A stretch of DNA of 64,000 bases, taken from positions 393,719-457,718 of the forward strand of contig CAJJDP010000053.1 in NCBI GenBank assembly GCA_905182995.1, given 5' to 3'. The DNA comes from Paramecium octaurelia (lineage: Eukaryota; Ciliophora; Oligohymenophorea; Peniculida; Parameciidae). The translations under genes and the position numbers were made by a program. Positions 1 through 12,751 of this stretch are shown one piece after another. The notes beneath the pieces are model-generated. The model searched no databases. It saw only the letters and a program-made list of their open reading frames with translations, and was not told the DNA's origin. Position 1 is the first letter of the stretch, and each line of letters opens with the position of its first letter.

Positions 1-75
1 CAAAATAACTTTTCTTGTATCTTTTTGTTTAAATCTAATGAATCTATTATTTTAATTACAATTGGTTCTTCTTAC

Positions 76-300
76 TCAGAGATAATGAAAAAAGCCGTTA
101 TAATTTAAGTCTCTATAATTATCTTGTTCATCTCCTTCTGAAATATAGCAACCTGAAATATATTCATAGCAGTTGGTAAACGGTTGATATTTTATATCTT
201 GACATGGTGGAATAGAAGAATTTAATTCAAATAAGACGTAAACTAGCAATAAATTAAATTTTCATATTATATAATTACTTATTTTAATTTTATTATTCAT
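76..300 (-). pseudogene. Possible fragment of a cysteine-containing secreted protein
   Basis: On the minus strand a frame runs from about 250 down to a TGA at 78-76. It encodes a hydrophobic start followed by a stretch with spaced cysteines (motif IPPCQD, then NCYEYISGCY). An ATG at about 300 could reach this frame through a 36-nt GT...AG intron, which is long for this genome. The frame ends at TGA inside an otherwise protein-like region, so it may be a relic or continue beyond the window edge after a frameshift. No family assigned. Confidence 0.2.
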
Positions 301-1371
301 AATTATATTTTTGAATAATTGAAATTAAAGCTAGTTAAAGATAATTGAATAATAGAACAAATGCCATTATATGCATAAAATGTTTAATGGAAAATTTATG
401 TACTCTAAGCAGATCGTGTTTATAAATGTTGTGAAGATTAAACTTGTATGGAAAGGTTTTTTCAATTACAAATTTATTTAAGAATTTAAGTAGAAATTAC
501 TATTTACTTCTGAAATTCCTTATCATATCAAAATAATAAAAGGACAGAACAATTACATAAAAGAGTTGTTATTTTTATAAAAAATCCAAAATAATAAGAG
601 CTGATAAAATGTCATAAAATTGAATTCCAAATTTAATTCTTAATTGTATTGCTCATTAAAATTTAAAGCAGTGCCTATATAAAAGAGTTGCTTTCAATTA
701 CTCCTAAATTAATAGGTTATCAAGATTCATTCATTTGAGTCAAATACCCAAATTGGACTAGTTGAAAGTAAACAGTTCTCATTGAACTTAAATGCTGTTT
801 TCTTAGTATGCATAAAGATTAATAAGTAATAATAACTATTATCACAACAAAAAGTTGAGAAGATAAAATAATATTTAAAAAGGATAATAGTAGTCTGTCG
901 AGAGTTTGGATTAAGTTTTAAAAGCTCTTACAGATTCTCTTAATTCGATTATTTAAGCCTACATTAACCAAGGGGGTGGGTTAATAAAATAGCAGGATGC
1001 TTGTATAACATGCTTTGAGGTTCAGTAAAAAGAAATTCATTAATGGGAAATCTTTTTATATAATCTCAAATAAATGGACTTAGAGTAAAGATGAATTTCA
1101 TTTCAAGGATTCCTATTACCCATTTCAAGTTCGAAAATCTTTAAATTTATTGGGTAAATTTATGGAGACTTAATATTTTAATTTAATTCAATTTTATTCT
1201 CAGCATTTAGAACTCTATATTTTTGATATTCACTAAAAATCAAACAGAATCTATTATAGTTTATGCAATTTAGGAATGGTTCATCAATTTTAAACAACAA
1301 AATACTTTTTTAGTTTTTATATTTTCTGTTCCATGTAAATATAAAATTTGTAGAATAATTATTTATTACGT

Positions 1372-2733
1372 TCAATTAATATATAATTCATATGTATTAT
1401 ATTTCTGTTCCTCCTTATTCCAAGTAACTAAATACTTTCCATCATTAGTTAATGCTCCTTAGATAGAATTGGATTCATATTTTATCTATGTGATTAATTT
1501 TAATTGGCCTTCATTTGATATTTTGATCAAGTAAACATAAAGCTTGTGCCTAACAATCATCAATTTCTTTTTTTTGTCATAAAATATTGGAAATGAAGTG
1601 AGATCAGATAATTTATCATTTTGAATTAATTTTACTTCCTTTTATAAATTCTCTTGATATCTTTATTCTTTTAATTCAAAAAAGCTAATACAATCCTTAC
1701 TAACTTAATCTCCTGTCACCCAAATAAATTAGGAATCATTTATAAAACATAACCTGCATCCAACTTCTTTTATTGATTATGTAACGATATATCCAAATTA
1801 CCATTTTAGTTCACTGTCTTTCTTCCAAATTATAATTTATTTCTCACCCCCGCAAGAAACCAAAGTATCTTCAGATTAATTAAAGCATAAGCTAAAAATA
1901 AAACCTGAATGTTTCTCTAAAGAATAAAGGTAATTTAATTAATTATCAACAAAATCAATTTTCCAAACTTTTATTTAATTATCTCGCCCTCCAGAAACAA
2001 GCTAATTTTCAGATTAATTAAAAATTAAGCAATCAATACAATTAGTATGCTACTAATAGGGTTAGGAACTCTACCATTCTTTTTAATTAATCTATTTCCA
2101 GCATCTTATAGATTTATCAAAACCTGCAGATACAAAACTATTTCTAGTAAGACTAAATTAAAGACAACATATCGTTTGAGTATGTCCACTAATTTTATTA
2201 ATTTTATTCAATTTTCCTTTTTCAAAATCCCATATATTAATATCACTATTATTGGCTGATATCATGATTGACCCAGATTAATTAAAAGAAATTGAAAAGC
2301 AATTCTCGTTTTACTTATTTGAATTATCAATTAATTTCATATTATGGATTAGATTTAAATTGATTAGAATTTTGTCACATTATGAGTATAACTCTTATTT
2401 CCTAAGAGCCAATATTTTCAAATCAATTTTCTTACAAAGTGAATGATTAAGTGTTGTTATTTATTAAATAATTAAGTCTTAACTACTATTTTCTATTGTA
2501 CCATTAATTATTGTATCTAATTCATCAAAGAAGCTATATTTTGAATTATGTTACTTAAAATCAATAAGATTATTGATCCACTCTCTCGAAGTAGAGATCA
2601 ATTCATCAACTTATTACATAATATTTGACTTTAATTTATGTAGTTCATTCAAAAGTTCTTCAACCAATTCTAAATCAACTTTGATTAGTCTTTACATGTT
2701 TTCTACTTTATTTTTTAAATTTTCTTCAATCAT
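1372..2733 (-). CDS. WD40-repeat protein with N-terminal coiled coil
   Basis: Single open frame of 454 codons in the ciliate code (TAA/TAG = Gln), stopping at TGA (1374-1372). The first 130 or so residues are a charged, probably coiled-coil segment (starts MIEENLKNKVENMQ). At least four WD40 blades follow, seen as SGHTQTICCLQFS, QHTNCIDCLIFNQ and KHSGFIFSLCFNQ, each with its closing IxxW strand (INIWDF, IRCWKQ, IKVWKI, IIIWKK). The C-terminal tail resembles that of the gene at 38568-40231, so the two are paralogs. That paralog has a zinc-binding segment ahead of the coiled coil; here the DNA upstream of 2733 has no convincing one in frame, so the protein is either shorter or has lost it. A scaffold role is likely from the fold; no partner can be named. 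Start at the first ATG of the frame after the coiled coil begins; an earlier start is possible. Confidence 0.8.
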
Positions 2734-2989
2734 CTAACAAATTCTCAGAGAAATATGCAAACAGAGTGAAGATGTAATTATGATCGAAAATAATTTTGAA
2801 TGTAAATCGAAATTAACTTTTCTAATATTAATTACATCCTTTTGGGCAAAAATGAACTAAAAACAGCAAATTAAATTAAACAATTAATTCAAAGTGCATA
2901 TTATATTAATTGATTGAGGTTTATTACTAAAGTAAGAGACAAAATTATATTAAGAGTGATCTTGAAGGTCGATTAATCAAACGAGTTTA

Positions 2990-4090
2990 TATGCAAAATA
3001 AAAATCTAAGAAGGGTAATTTGGAATCAATTATTAAAAAACAAATTAGAAATAATAAGGGCCTTTATAATGCAAGGTGGACTAGGGTAGAATACCCTAAT
3101 AACAAAATGGCCAATAAATATTGTTAATTCGAATAAGATCAAGATGAACAAAAAATATATCAGAATTTCATCCAAAAGCTTGATAGGCTAGAAAGCCTGG
3201 ATATAATATATTATTAATTATTCCAAATAATAATAAATTGATATGAATTATCAGTAAAAGATTAGAAATCGAAAGCCTCATAAGACATTCACCTACTTAA
3301 TTTGGCTCATACTTTAAAAAATACCTAGAAGGAATTGCAATTGTATATTTAGGTAAAATACAAAAGAACGGTCTCAAACAGGAAATTCACTCATAATAGA
3401 AATGATATTAACCAAATAAATTCTGATTGTGATTCTTCACCAAAGAGAATTTAAGGAGGAATATCTAATAAATCATGTGGAGAAAAAAATATTTAGGAAT
3501 TTGGGTGAGATTTACCGGAAATTTGAAACATTAGATGAATTATGATAAATAAAAGGCAAAAGATATAAATATCAAAAAAAAAGCAAAAAGGAGGAAAATA
3601 TTGCCCTTTAGAATACTAGTAAAAAATTGGATAATTTATTTGCTTCCAATAATTAGATACTGCAATCTTGCAATAAGGTTGAAAATCAAATAATAACAAT
3701 GCAATTTTAGATCATAAAGAGGAATTTATTGGGAAGTGTATTTCAAAATGGATACTTCATGAGATAATAAGAAGGCTAGAATTCAACTCTAAGGAAAAAA
3801 GATACACGAGAAAATAGATATATACTAAGATATTCGGAAAAACTTATTAAGAAATTAGGATGGGAGAATCAAGCCCCATGGATTATTCGATGTTAGACAT
3901 CAATTGGTAGAGATGGAGAAGAAGATAAATGAGGAACAGGAAGGAGACTTTATTACAAATGATATTACAACAATCTAAGTCCACCTATTTGGTGAGGCTG
4001 GGAACTGTATTGCAAAGATGTAAATTATTCTAAAATATACAGAAAATAAAATGAGCAATTTTATTCCTAGGCATAAGATGTAGGAGTAAA
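2990..4090 (+). pseudogene. Decayed gene remnant, unidentified
   Basis: Plus-strand coding-like segments change frame: about 3041-3241 (contains YNARWTRVEYPNNK), about 3245-3405 (contains FGSYFKKYLEGIAIVYLGK) and about 3370-3545 (contains LGEIYRKFETLDEL). All end at TGA and none joins by a plausible 20-35 nt intron. Composition is Lys/Glu/Gln-rich like real genes nearby. I do not recognise the family. Best read as one gene broken by indels. Confidence 0.35.
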
Positions 4091-4194
4091 TGAATTGAAT
4101 AAGAAAAGATTAAGATAACTTATTTCAAAAGAATGTATCCCTTTCAAATATAAAATCATAAAAGTTTATCAGAAGTGATTTAACATCTAATTTA

Positions 4195-4900
4195 ATTTAA
4201 AATCCCTTTCTATCTAAAAATGAAATATTGTCTGAAATTGTTGTCTAATTTATTTTATATGACCAAATAAACAATATTGGCTTTAATCTAAAGAATCATC
4301 TAGTACGTTCTGAAGGCTTTATTTTCAAAAGTTTTAATTAAAATTAATTAGAAAGATTTTCTATTTCCAAAATCCTAGTTTAATAAAATTAAGAAAAATA
4401 GAAGCATCATTAATAGAAATAACTTCGTATATAAATAGCATTCAAATGCATTACATAAAGGATAAGTTAATTTAATATTTGTTGAAATCTTTAAAGAAGG
4501 TATCGTTGTTTCAATAATAATTTCCAAATTCAATTTCAAAATACATTTATCAGAAGTTTATTCGAAGAAAAAATTTCTTAGTAATTCAATTTTAAAATTT
4601 ATGAATCACAAGCATTCCAAGTTGATATTCTGATTTCATTTTCTTTTTTTGTAAACAAAATAAGGTCGTAAAAAGTTAATTCAAAAATCAAAAGATATAT
4701 TTCTAAACTTGAAATAAGTGATATTATGCTTTATTTTGTCAGAATGATTAGATAAAAATGAAGGATAAGTATTTTTCTTATTGTTAAATGAATTTGCAAC
4801 ACCCTATAAACAAATAGTTTCATCCAATATCATAGAAGAAACATATCCTGAAATTACTAAACACATTGATATAAAAGGAAAGAATTCTAATGATTGACAG
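4195..4900 (+). pseudogene. Decayed 5' extension or relic beside the WD40 gene
   Basis: Open segments in several plus frames lie directly upstream of the pentapeptide/WD40 gene: one starting about 4201 (contains LKNHLVRSEGFIFKSF) and one at about 4745-4898 (contains NEFATPYKQIVSSNIIEE). They could be a degenerate N-terminal region once fused to the downstream gene, or a relic of a separate paralog. Several TGA codons and frame changes separate them from the start at 5082. Confidence 0.3.
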
Positions 4901-5081
4901 CTACCCCTTTGGAGATTTGTTGAATTTAAAAAATAAATATTATTACATTAATATATAATTTATTAGAATTTAAGTGAATTTTATAATATGGCCTTTTTAT
5001 TATGATCACTAAGTATAATAGCATTAGATAAATTATGAATTAATAGAATTTAAATATTAAAATAATATTTAAAATTACTCA

Positions 5082-8000
5082 ATGGCTGAGTAACATTTAT
5101 TTGAAATTTTATCTTTGTCAAAGTAAATTGAGGAATCAATATACAATATAGTTATTGGAATATTAAAGCAAGAGAAAAGTTCAGATTGCTTAGGGTTTCT
5201 TTAAGAAAGCTGTAATCAGTCTCTCCTTTAATAATATATTTTGGAAGAAAAATTAACCAATATTGATTAGCAAGAGAGATTGAATATTATAAAATATAAT
5301 ATTGGGATTCTTATTAACATCCTTACCAATATTTCTAAGCTCAATTTCAATAAAGACGATTATTCTACAATAGTTAACATAGAAACTAAAAAGAATATAA
5401 TTTAGAAGATATAAAAAATAGAGCAAATTATTGTGTTGTTAAAATTTTTTGTTCGTCTTACAGCCATAGACAGCAAATTCATCTAGTGCGGATCTAATGC
5501 ACTAAATTTATTAGTAGAAATGAAGGTTGATTTGAAGAAATAAAATTTTGAAAATATTAAGATAATGAATACTTCTTTGATAGGAGCTAATTTAGTGAGA
5601 TGTAATTTGAGTGGATCTGAATTTGATAACGTAGATATAAGTGGAATCAATTTAAATGGAGCGTAATTATTTAATTGCAAATGGAGAAATATTAAGATCG
5701 ATAAGTTGCATTCATTAAATGGTCATACCAGTAGAGTAAATTCAGTTTGCTTTTCTCCTGATGGTACTACATTAGCATCTGGGAGTGATGACGAAACTAT
5801 TCGTTTATGGGATGTTAAAGCAGGAAAAATAAAATCAGTGCTTAAAAGTCATGGTTGGGTAAAATCAATTTGCTTTTCACTTAACTGTAATGTTATAGCA
5901 TCTTGCAATTACCTGAATGTGTATTTATGGAATCTTAAATCAGGAAAAAAAATATTAAAATTAAATGGTCATACAAATAGAGTGAATTCAATTTGCTTTT
6001 CTCCTGATTGCACCACATTAGCTTCTTGTAGTTAAGATTAAATTATTCATTTGCGGGATGTTAAAACAAGAGGACAAAACTATTAATTAAATGGTCATAC
6101 GAGTAGAGTAAATTCAGTATGTTTTTCTCCTGATGGTTCTACGCTTGCTTCAGGAAGCAATGATGAAACTATTAGTTTATGGGATTTTAAAGTGGGACAA
6201 AAAAAATCTCAATTTAATGGCCATAGTGATTGTGTTAATTCAGTTTGTTTTTCTGCCGATGGTACTACATTAGCATCTGGGAGTGATGATAAAACTATTC
6301 GTTTATGGGATGTTAAAGCAGGAAAAATAAAATCAGTGTTAAAAAGTGATTCTAGGGTCTGGTCAATTTGCTTTTTACTTAATGGAAATAGATTAGCAAC
6401 TTGCAGTGGTCGATAGGTGTACTTATGGAATATTAAAACAGGAAATCTAAAATCTTAACTAAATGGTCATGGTGAATTTGTTAATTCGATATACTTTTCT
6501 CCTGATGGCACTACATTAGCATCCGGGAGTGATGATAATTCTATTCGTTTATGGGATGTTAAAGCAGGAAATCAAAATTCCTCCTCAGATGGTCCTTCTA
6601 GTAATGTGTATTAAATATGCTATTCCCCTAATGGGACCACTTTAGCATCTTTAAGTAATGATCAAATTATTTGTTTTTGGGATGTCAAAACAGGGCAAAA
6701 AATATCGTATATACATATTTATGATTATTCTGTTAACTCAATATGTTTTTCTCCTGATGGTACTACTTTAGCAACGGGTAGTAAGTTTTTAATTCGTTTA
6801 TGGGATGTTAAAACAGGAAAACAAAAATCAAAAATAGATATATATACTAATAGTGTGAATGCAATATCCTATTCTCCTGATGGATCTACATTAGCAGCTG
6901 CAAGTTACGATAATTCTATTTATTTGTGGGATATTAAAACAGGACAATAATAAACCTAATTAAATGGTCATAATTTAGATGTTACAACATTATGTTTTTC
7001 TACTGATGGTACAACATTAGCTTCTGCCAGTTAGGATAATTCTATTCGTTTTTGGGATGTCAAAACAGGAAAACAAAAATCTAAATTAGATGATCATACT
7101 AATTTTATGAATTCAATATCTTGGTCTCCTGATGGTAATACATTAGCATCTGGTTGTATGGATAATTCTATTCATTTATGGGATGTCAAAACAGGATAAC
7201 GAAAGGCATAATTAAATGGTCATAATGAAGATGTAACATCGGTATGCTTTTCTTCTGATGGTACTATATTAGCATCTGGAAGTAATGATAAAACTATTCG
7301 TTTGTGGGATGTTGAAACAGGGTAGTAAAAGTCTATATTAAATGGTCATAGATAAGGAGTTAGTTCGGTCTGCTTTTCTCCTGATAGTACTGTATTAGCT
7401 TCTAGTGGTTAAGATAATTCTATACGTTTTTGGGATATTAAAGAAGGACAACAGAAGGCTTAATTAAATGGTCATAGTTAGGATGTAACATCGTTATGCT
7501 TTTCTTTTGATGGCACCATATTAGCATCTGGTAGTTAAGATAATTCAATTCGTTTTTGGGATATTAAAACAGGAAAGCAAAAATCTTAGTTAAACGGCCA
7601 TAAAAAAGAAGTTACTTCCGTATGCTTTTCTCCTTATGATACTATGTTCGCATCAGGGAGTAGCGATAAAACTATTCGTTTATGGGATGCTAAAACAGGA
7701 AATCAAAAATTTTAATTAAATGGTCATACTAGAGCTGTTATGTCAGTTTGTTTTTCTCGTGATGGTGCTATATTAGCATCGGGTAGTGGAGATAAAACTA
7801 TTCTTTTATGGGATGTTAAAAATGGACAACAAAAATCATTACTATATGGTCATAGTCATTATGTGGCATCGTTATGCTTTTCTTTTGATAATTGTTTATT
7901 AGCTTCTGGTAGTGGAGATAAAACGATTCTGCTATGGGATATTAATACAGGAAAATAAAAATCTTTATTAAAAGGTCATAATAGTGGAGTTTATTGTGTA

Positions 8001-8755
8001 TGCTTTTCTCCTGATAACCTTACATTAGCATCAGGTGGAGAAGACAAATCTATTCGTTTTTGGGATGTCAAAACAGGTTATTAAAAATCTTAATTAAATG
8101 GTCATTGTGATATTGTTACTTCTATTTGCTTTTCTCCTGATGGTAATACATTGGCATCTGGAAGTTTTGACAACTCAATTCGTTTATGGAATTCTAAAAC
8201 AGGATTAAAAAAATCTCAATTAAATGGACATAATAATTGCGTTTAATCAATATGTTTTTCTCCTGATGGCGCTACATTAGCATCAGCAAGCTCGGACAAT
8301 ACTATTCTGTTATGGGATGTGAAAATAGGACAACAATAATCTTTCTAACATGCTTATTCAAGAGTTTATTCAGTTTGTTATATTCCCGATGGTATTATAG
8401 TAGCATCTAGAAATTATGATTAAATTATTGATTTATGGGATGTTAAAACTGGAGAACAAATAAAACATTCAGAAAAAGTATATAATGAACTTCTATCTAA
8501 AATAAAAATACAGCTTAAAAATAATTCTATTTCATTGTTTCAGGAATAAGGTATTTATATGTATATTTCTTAGCAGATCCTATTACAATAAATCTTTTAA
8601 CTTCAGAACTTACATTTTTAGCAGAAAATGCTATAATATTAAGAGGAGAATTTATAAATCATCTTGGTATCAATTTAAAACACTTATTTCAATAAAATGG
8701 AGGTTGCTTTTTGGAAAGAAAATTAGAATTAGCCTAAAATGCTCTAAAAATTTGA
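5082..8755 (+). CDS. Pentapeptide-repeat and 22-blade WD40 protein
   Basis: 1216 aa after removing one 23-nt intron (8551-8573, GTATTT...TTCTTAG). The lengths of both exons and the phase agree with a single frame from ATG 5082 to TGA 8753-8755, with many in-frame TAA/TAG. Residues 1 to about 165 are helical and charged. About 165-205 is a pentapeptide-like segment ([17 protein letters not shown] and following), which would form a right-handed beta helix. From there to about residue 1125 I count 22 WD40 repeats, typically [24 protein letters not shown] then [10 protein letters not shown] short C-terminal domain after the intron reads [15 protein letters not shown]. Three or more beta-propellers are expected, so a scaffold role is inferred. 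Repeats are diverged at DNA level, unlike the TPR array further on. Several blades lack the GH pair (for example [15 protein letters not shown]). Confidence 0.9.
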
Positions 8756-9000
8756 ATATCATATAAAACCATCCAAAAAATATAGTGTATCGTTTTATTA
8801 TGGAAACCCCTTTCAAGTGGACTCAAACAAAAATATTTATATTTTACCATTCAGAGGCAACAATGCTTTAGCTCTATATTCACTTAGTTCCTTTTCTACT
8901 CTTTCCAAAAGTTAATATAGATATATAGCAGTTGTCTGACTTATTTTTTTAAATGCTAATTTCTTTCAAGCTTATTTCCTGTTAAATTTTTTGATTTCTT
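8756..9000. other. Intergenic spacer
   Basis: Between the WD40 gene and the retrotransposon relic. The minus strand has basic, Leu-rich open reading, possibly the 3' end of the element, but nothing recognisable. Confidence 0.3.
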
Positions 9001-11700
9001 TATTTCTAATTTCCTCATTAATAATAAACTTATGATCGATTTCTTCAATAGTCTATTATAAGTATTAGCCTGGTCAATTAATATTAATCTCTGAATGGTG
9101 AAGCGATGTCACAGATTAAATTTTTGATCGTAGCTTTGATGAGAAAATTATTCATAAATTAAATTATTAAATAATCTAGTTAAAATTCAATTGCGTGATA
9201 AGCAGCGAATATATTATCACTAGTTACTTATGCCTCTTTTCTTAAGTATAGGAATTGCATAAAATTTTAATATTCTATTATTTATCTCCTTTTCTTAATA
9301 TATTGTATCCTATCCCATTTTGAGATTAACTTCCCTGTTCTTAACCTGTTTTAGTTGCCCAAGCTCTAGGTACAAAAATGTACTCACAACAATTTAAATT
9401 TATATCTCGATTTTTTTCTTCTTTCGACTTAGCATTTATTCTTTATTTGAATTTCAATCCAAGGAGTAAAGAGTCTAAAATAACCATTCTAATGATCTTA
9501 AAAGAATTATTAATAATTTAGAGAGTACTTTAAATTCTTATCCCCAAACGGATTGACTTGGCAACAAAAGATTGGTGATATTTTTCATATAAGTTAGCCT
9601 TGCATAAATATAATATTTTGCTTCCTCCTTATTCTAAGTAGGCTATTTTCTTTAGAATTTGAGGAGGTAATTTTGCTATACTTTTATTTTTTAGTTTACA
9701 CATTTAAGTTCAAAATTGCAGTGTACTAATTTAGGTAAAGTATAATATTATTATCAGCATTGATTGAGAATAAAACGGGAATATTATTAATTAGGAGAAT
9801 TTCAGGATAAAATGATATCTACAATTTAAAAATTTAAACAATCAAATAGTCAATCAAAAAAAGGTTAACTGAGTATCTGTTTAAAGAACGATTTAAGAAA
9901 TTAATTACAACAATTTGTAAATAATATTATTTTTTCTACTACTCTTTCTTTTAATTAAGGGATCCTATTTTAAAATTTCTTTTTAAAAATTTATAGGTTG
10001 GTCTATCATGAAATAATTTTGATTAGATCTATCATTTCTTTGCTGGTATAACGACCTATTTAGAATTTCACTAAGTTATTTTACCACAAATCAGCACATA
10101 AAACTAATAATTATTTGAATTAAGAGTCACTTGGTAGGTTTTCAATGAAGATTGTAGTCATAAAGAGGAAATTAATAAACAAAACTAATTTATGTGTTGT
10201 AGAAAAAAAATCTATCCTACTTTTTTTTTTAGGAAATTGGCTCTAATTTTAATTTGCAATATAAGTTGGTTTCGATCGTATTATTGGTTCAAATATTTTT
10301 CAAATATGGATGTTTGTAGTTTATCTCAAGAAATTATCAGATATTCATTCATAAGTAATTGCTTTATTAGAAAACATTCTTTTCTAGATCTCGAATATAT
10401 CGAAAACTTCGAGAGGAGACATATAAGGGTAAGCGTTTCGGTTTGAATTATTATTCCTACTATATTGGACTAAGTTATTCTAGGTAGTTGTTCATAACTG
10501 CATCTCCAAACTTTAATTCATTTGAGTCATTAATAAAATAAGATATATATCTATTTTCTTTTAAAGGGATTTAAAATTGTGATGGTTTTCGATAGTTTAT
10601 AGAAACCATTTTTATCATTATTTTTATTATTCTTAATTAATTGTCCTAGTTTAGAAAATAAATCAGCTTTTTCAAAAGTGTTACTTAATTTTGGGATAAG
10701 TTTTTTTAATTTTTTAAATCACTTTGGATTTTCTTAGGTTTATCTTAATAAAGTTGTAAAACCATGTAAAGTAAAGTCAGAGAATTTAGAAGCTGTAAAA
10801 TTATTTAAATATTTCGCTTTAACCTTTACAAATTTATGATGGTAGAACTATTAACTTGTTGTAGGCTAAATTTTTTAAATTAAATTTGAATGATGAAATG
10901 ATCAGAGTATTCATTATACTCATATTTATTTGCAGATTCTAAGCGGAAATATGATCTGTTCTACTTTTTACTAAAGTATTTATCTTTTTTCTCTAAAATG
11001 TATGCATATTAGGAGGGATTAATCCATAAAAGAGATCAAATGGTTTTCTTTTATATTTGAAATCACCACAGATGATAATTATTTAATTTGGATTCATTGC
11101 ATTTATGAATCTACTGAATTCTAACAGAACACCATTAATTGTATGGGAACTTCCATTAGGAACCTTGCCTTTTTGTTATTTCTTCATGAGTTTTTGATAA
11201 TCTTCAAGTTGGAAATATGCACAAATAATCGTTCATCATCATGCTCAGACACTTCAGATATTTAGTTGAATTATTGTCTGTTTGGTTTAATAGGAGAATA
11301 TTTTAGTTTAATTTTTAATAGAACTTTGAATTTATTCTCCTAAATCTTTTACTGCTGAATTCACACATAACTTTAAATCAGATTTAATATTAGCCCTAGT
11401 TTAATATTTTCTTAAGCTATAAGATTACTCTTATTTTGAGTTGATTTAATAAATTCCTTTAAGAAGACAATTAACTAATCTGTTTGGGACATTCAGTTTT
11501 TTTTCATAGTTTAGTTGTTGGGTTATTTTTTTATCATAGCCTTAATAATCTAAGGATTCTTTTGGAACAAAAATATTGGATTCTCAGGCTCCATAGAAAA
11601 GGTATTTTCAATTTTTGCCCTATACACAACAATTTTTCTCATAAATTGAGTTGAGAATATTTAAAGCATTTTAGGATGAAATTGATTTTGGACAATATTT
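9000..11700 (-). mobile_element. Decayed non-LTR (LINE-like) retrotransposon, ORF2 remnant
   Basis: Read on the minus strand, about 11250-10890 resembles an apurinic-type endonuclease domain. It has an IIICGDF block at about 11074-11055, then MHTFQRKK, KSRTDHI, and NEYSDHFII at about 10917-10890. The order GDF ... T-F ... SR-DHI ... SDH is that of LINE endonucleases. A frameshift separates KSRTDHI from YSDHFII. Downstream, at about 10430-10300, comes SNKAITYEWISDNFLR, placed where a LINE reverse transcriptase domain begins. No active-site YADD/FADD block was found in what follows to about 9000. Multiple TGA codons and frame changes show the copy is dead. The 5' part may run toward the assembly gap at 12205. 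Family identity is inferred from motif order only. Confidence 0.55.
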
Positions 11701-12204
11701 TTAATGCAAGAGAATCATGACATTAAAGAGCATGATTAGTAATGATTTACTTACAATCGCTCATTTGAAATAATGTCTCTAATAACTCAAAAATATTTGT
11801 TTCATATTTATTTCTAATAATTTCTATTTGTTATACACTTTTAATATGAGAAATCAACACATTTAGAAATTTCTAGTTTTAGACTATCGGATTGATTAGT
11901 TTAATTCTTTTAAAATCCAGTCAAACTAATATAAAGAGGCACGAATTATTAATGTAATGACTTAACAAATTTAGTATATCTAGTGGATAAGTTCGATTAA
12001 ATAATTTGATTTTAATTGTCCAAAACATTTTTACTATTTTAGTAGAGGGATCTTATAGCATCAAGAATAGTAGAAGAAATATCTAGCAATGTTTATGCCA
12101 TAAATTGATTTTAAAAAATAAATAATCAATCTATTTCGATTATCAGAAAATTCTAACTCAATTATAACCAAATTGCTGAAGAGCTACAATTATTCCATTA
12201 AATA
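11700..12204. other. Unassigned AT-rich DNA before assembly gap
   Basis: Short open stretches on both strands with no recognisable motif. Could be the 5' end of the LINE-like element. Confidence 0.3.
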
Positions 12205-12751
12205 NNNNNNNNNNNNNNNNNNNNNNNNNNNNNNNNNNNNNNNNNNNNNNNNNNNNNNNNNNNNNNNNNNNNNNNNNNNNNNNNNNNNNNNNNNNNNNNN
12301 NNNNNNNNNNNNNNNNNNNNNNNNNNNNNNNNNNNNNNNNNNNNNNNNNNNNNNNNNNNNNNNNNNNNNNNNNNNNNNNNNNNNNNNNNNNNNNNNNNNN
12401 NNNNNNNNNNNNNNNNNNNNNNNNNNNNNNNNNNNNNNNNNNNNNNNNNNNNNNNNNNNNNNNNNNNNNNNNNNNNNNNNNNNNNNNNNNNNNNNNNNNN
12501 NNNNNNNNNNNNNNNNNNNNNNNNNNNNNNNNNNNNNNNNNNNNNNNNNNNNNNNNNNNNNNNNNNNNNNNNNNNNNNNNNNNNNNNNNNNNNNNNNNNN
12601 NNNNNNNNNNNNNNNNNNNNNNNNNNNNNNNNNNNNNNNNNNNNNNNNNNNNNNNNNNNNNNNNNNNNNNNNNNNNNNNNNNNNNNNNNNNNNNNNNNNN
12701 NNNNNNNNNNNNNNNNNNNNNNNNNNNNNNNNNNNNNNNNNNNNNNNNNNN
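12205..12751. other. Assembly gap (547 N)
   Basis: Run of undetermined bases. An open frame spanning it is an artefact of the Ns. Confidence 1.

Noticed and set aside
5483-5680. 65-aa minus-strand ORF
   Set aside because: Antisense shadow of the pentapeptide region of the WD40 gene.
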